Assembly: GCA_017642965.1 (NCBI GenBank) | Contig: JAEPOJ010000018.1 | Coordinates: forward strand, 1 to 64,000 | Direction: 5' to 3' | Origin: Phycisphaerales bacterium | Lineage (GTDB): Bacteria; Planctomycetota; Phycisphaerae; Phycisphaerales; UBA1924 | Length of the DNA: 64,000 bases | Part shown: one piece after another, positions 61,505 through 64,000 of the stretch | Position numbering within the stretch: the stretch's first letter is position 1 | Layout: each line of letters opens with the position of its first letter | Program-made: the position numbers and the translations under genes | Notes under the pieces: generated by a model | The model's database searches: none | What the model saw: the letters and a program-made list of their open reading frames with translations, nothing else | Told to the model about the DNA's origin: nothing

Positions 61505-62344
61505 ATGAGCGAATACCCGAATGCCTACGGCAACCCCGACGTCCAGCTGTATCAGGAGCCCGAGCGCACGAGCATCATGGCGATCCTTTCGCTGGTGATG
61601 AGTCTGCTCGGTTGCTGCGTCTTCATCACGGCACCGATCGGGGTGCTGCTGGGGATCTTCGGTCTGATCGGGACGAGCAAGAGCAACGGGCGCGTCGGTG
61701 GTAAGGGCCTGGCGATCGGCGGCATCATCGTCGGCGTGCTCGCCATGGCCATCTGGGCGGGCATCGTCTTCGGCTTCGGCGGCATGATGAATGTCGCCAT
61801 CAAGCAGTTCGGCAGCACCACCGAGAGCATCCTGTCGGATATTCAGAGTGGCGATTATGACGCCGCACGGGCGAATATGGCCGGCCCGGGCAGCTTGACG
61901 AGCGACGAGGACCTCGCGGCCTTCAACGCGGCGTACACCGCGGACCTGGGCAGCTATGTGAGCATGCCCAGCGGGTTTGGCGAGATGATCAACGGGTACA
62001 TGGCGCTCGGCCCGCTGATGCAGCCCTATCAGAACCGAGGGGGCTATGTGCCGATGCCGGCGCAGTTCGATTCGGGCTGGGTGCTGGTGCTGTACGTGAT
62101 GGATCCGAGCGGTCAGGGCCCTGTCGGTGCGAACGGCATGCCGCTGCCCGAGGGCCTGATCCTGATCGGGTCTGACGGGACGGAGTACTCGATCCCGCTC
62201 GGTTCGGGCTCTAACACGTGGCCGCGGACGGGCTCGGGGTCTGATGCGGGCGATTCGGATGCTGATTCGGACGAAGATTCGGCAACGCCGGGCGATGAAT
62301 CTGCCGAAGAAGAGGGGACGGAAGAGCCCGACGAGGGCCCGTGA
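61505..62344 (+). CDS. DUF4190-like membrane protein
   Basis: A 279-residue protein. Two membrane helices (about 22-56 and 70-92) with SLVMSLLGCCVFITAPIGVL and GKGLAIGGIIVGVLAM match the DUF4190 pattern. An extracytoplasmic domain (about 95-240) follows, and the C-terminal 40 residues are acidic (D, E, S). Function is unknown. Confidence 0.8.
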   Translation: MSEYPNAYGNPDVQLYQEPERTSIMAILSLVMSLLGCCVFITAPIGVLLGIFGLIGTSKSNGRVGGKGLAIGGIIVGVLAMAIWAGIVFGFGGMMNVAIKQFGSTTESILSDIQSGDYDAARANMAGPGSLTSDEDLAAFNAAYTADLGSYVSMPSGFGEMINGYMALGPLMQPYQNRGGYVPMPAQFDSGWVLVLYVMDPSGQGPVGANGMPLPEGLILIGSDGTEYSIPLGSGSNTWPRTGSGSDAGDSDADSDEDSATPGDESAEEEGTEEPDEGP

Positions 62345-62411
62345 TCTGACGGGCACCCGCCCCGGTAGCGCGCGTGCGCCTCGGGCGGTCGGTGCCTGAG
62401 GGAATCGTGAC

Positions 62412-63344
62412 GTGCGCATGGATGAAGCACCCAAGGACAACGCGTCTCGCAGCGCCAAGGGCTCCGAGCCGATCGTCCGCCTGCGCAATGTGGTCAAGCG
62501 TTTCGGCGACCAGACGGTGCTCTCGGGTGTCAATCTGGATGTGTACCCCGGCGAGACCATGGTGATCATGGGGGGGTCCGGCTCTGGCAAGTCGACGATG
62601 CTGCGGACCATGATCGGCACGCACAACGCGGACGAGGGCAGCGTGGAGCTGTTCGGACAGAACATCTGCGGCCTCGGCGAGGAGGCCCTCAACGAGGTCC
62701 GCAAGAAGTTCGGCATCCTGTTCCAGTCCGGGGCGTTGTTCAACTCCATGACCATCGGCGAGAACGTGGCGCTGCCGCTACGTGAGCACACGGACCTCGA
62801 CGACGAGATCATCGATATCCAGGTGAAGATTAAGCTCGAGCTGGTGGGGCTGCGCGAGGACGCGCACAAGTACCCGGCGCAGATCTCGGGCGGCATGAAG
62901 AAACGGGCCGGGCTGGCGCGGGCGCTGGCGCTGGACCCCAAGATCCTGTTTTATGACGAGCCCAGCGCCGGGCTCGACCCGGTCACCAGCGCGCAGATCG
63001 ATCAGCTGATCATCGCGCTCACGCGCCAGCTCGGCGTGACGAGCATCGTCGTCACGCACGAGATGGACAGCGCGTTCACCATCGCGGACCGCATGGCGAT
63101 GCTCGATCGTGGCGTGATGCTCTGCCTTGAGGAACGAGCGTGGTTTGAGCGGCTGCGGGATACATCGGGCGCGGATGCTGGCGGGCTTGATGAGAACAAG
63201 CGCCTGGTGCGTCAGTTCCTCCGTGGTGACGCGGACGGCCCGCTCGCGGCGCGTCGTGACGAGGCGTCGTACAGCGCCGATCTGTTCGGGATGACGATGG
63301 ACCGGGTGACGCGCACGCCCAGCGTGGAGCCGACGCGCGGCTAG
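62412..63344 (+). CDS. mlaF: phospholipid-transport ABC ATPase (MlaF-like)
   Basis: A 310-residue ATPase of the Mla/MCE retrograde lipid-transport type. It has Walker A MGGSGSGKSTMLRTMIG, the signature ISGGMKKRAGLARALALDP, Walker B ILFYDEPSAGLDPVTS and the D/H-loop region VTHEMDSAF. The typical Mkl sequence FGILFQSGALFNSMTIGENV is present. The GTG at 62412 is used; an ATG at 62418 is an alternative. It is followed by the MCE protein without an mlaE permease between. Confidence 0.93.
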   Translation: MRMDEAPKDNASRSAKGSEPIVRLRNVVKRFGDQTVLSGVNLDVYPGETMVIMGGSGSGKSTMLRTMIGTHNADEGSVELFGQNICGLGEEALNEVRKKFGILFQSGALFNSMTIGENVALPLREHTDLDDEIIDIQVKIKLELVGLREDAHKYPAQISGGMKKRAGLARALALDPKILFYDEPSAGLDPVTSAQIDQLIIALTRQLGVTSIVVTHEMDSAFTIADRMAMLDRGVMLCLEERAWFERLRDTSGADAGGLDENKRLVRQFLRGDADGPLAARRDEASYSADLFGMTMDRVTRTPSVEPTRG

Positions 63345-63404
63345 GGATCTGGGACAGGCATTGGACACGCCCGGCGGACGGACGAGCCGGGAAGGGGAAC
63401 CTTG

Positions 63405-64000
63405 ATGAGCACGCAACTGATCAGCCGGAACAACGTTGTCGCGGGGTTGTTTGTGATCCTGAGCATTATCCTGGCGGTCGCGATCGCGTTCATCCTGTCG
63501 GACGTGCAGGACAAGTTCGCCAGCCGGACGGAGTACATCGCCCGCTTCCCGACCAGCGTTGGCGTCGCCGGGCTGCAGCCGGGCGCGGACGTGACCTTCG
63601 GCGGGATGACGGTGGGGCGGGTCAAGTCGATCCATGAGAACATGGAGACGGACCCCGCGACGGGCATGGACATCGTGCGTTCGCACGATGTGGTGATCGC
63701 GTTGAGCAGCGATCTGGTGATTTATGAGGACGCTTACGCGGATCTCACGCTGCCGCTGCTCGGCGGCGTCTCGCGGATCAACATCGCCTCGCCCGGCACC
63801 GGTGCGTACGAGGGTGGGCCTGAGGACGCGAATCCGACGCTCGATCCGGGGGAGGCGCTGCGGGGGCGTTTTGCGCCATCGATCCTGACGCAGCTGGGGT
63901 TCACGACGGAAGAGGCGTTGGCGATCAAGGAGACGATTCACGAGGTGCGCGGCATCTCGGAGAACGTTGGCGAGGTCTCGGAATCGATGAAGCGCATGGC
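63405..64000 (+). CDS. mlaD: MCE-domain protein (MlaD-like), cut off by the window end
   Basis: The visible 198 residues start at an ATG preceded by AAGGGG. One N-terminal membrane helix (about 10-33: NVVAGLFVILSIILAVAIAF) precedes an MCE domain (about 42-150: FPTSVGVAGLQPGADVTFGG, GRVKSIHEN, YEDAYADLTLPLLGG). The downstream part enters a helical region. MCE proteins form hexameric rings that carry lipids between membranes with the MlaF ATPase. The gene runs past the end of the window. Confidence 0.93.
   Translation, partial: MSTQLISRNNVVAGLFVILSIILAVAIAFILSDVQDKFASRTEYIARFPTSVGVAGLQPGADVTFGGMTVGRVKSIHENMETDPATGMDIVRSHDVVIALSSDLVIYEDAYADLTLPLLGGVSRINIASPGTGAYEGGPEDANPTLDPGEALRGRFAPSILTQLGFTTEEALAIKETIHEVRGISENVGEVSESMKRM

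Overview
The window is 64 kb of GC-rich bacterial chromosome, densely packed with genes on both strands. There are no rRNA or tRNA genes, CRISPR arrays or insertion sequences that I could recognise. Several traits together point to a planctomycete-like bacterium, probably class Phycisphaerae: exported proteins with VPLPA/PEP-CTERM-type C-terminal sorting tails, an alanine/lysine-rich histone H1-like protein, a plant-like class II DAHP synthase, Complex I genes broken up by unrelated genes, a prepilin-type pseudopilin, and a NapH-type ferredoxin fused to TPR-like repeats. The lineage is inferred from gene content only.

Layout. 0-6.4 kb: GDP-mannose dehydratase and GDP-fucose synthase (GDP-L-fucose pathway) flank a secreted protein and a membrane-anchored EEP-family phosphodiesterase/nuclease. 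An AT-rich cyclase-like gene and a GNAT acetyltransferase follow. 6.5-13.8 kb: an exported-protein region with three paralogous VPLPA-CTERM proteins, a fourth smaller one, a collagen-like protein with a C-terminal S74 chaperone, and an exported protoglobin/redoxin pair with a divergent HxlR regulator. 14-22.4 kb: H1-like protein, ferredoxin-TPR fusion, DAHP synthase, HIT protein, CBS protein and 3-methyladenine glycosylase. 22.4-25.6 kb: nuoD and nuoE separated by a lipoprotein and an SGNH/CE6 esterase. 25.9-33 kb: a PEP-CTERM-like protein, an SO_0444-type metal permease with a DUF2237 gene, pdxJ, folC and leucyl aminopeptidase. 33-41 kb: a large secreted protein, trpE, membrane and secreted proteins, HU and a D-2-hydroxyacid dehydrogenase. 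41-50.6 kb: ComEC, a pseudopilin-like protein, flagellin, a DciA-like protein, an ABC ATPase, NUDIX and histidine kinase genes, and a frameshifted parB. 50.8-57.4 kb: a basic coiled-coil/winged-helix protein, a lipoprotein, clpB, nhaA and another PEP-CTERM-like protein. 57.4-64 kb: a gene-free stretch holding a strong non-coding RNA candidate, a VOC protein, rnpA-yidD-tetR-nifS, and mlaF followed by an mlaD cut off by the window end.

The most interesting points are (i) the non-coding RNA candidate near 57.97-58.20 kb, with four consecutive stems and an intrinsic terminator; (ii) a similar C-rich/TGGG motif upstream of all four VPLPA-CTERM genes; (iii) the AT-rich cyclase-fold-like gene at 4954-5922; (iv) the exported protoglobin cluster; (v) the frameshift in parB; and (vi) a second structured intergenic element after the flagellin gene.
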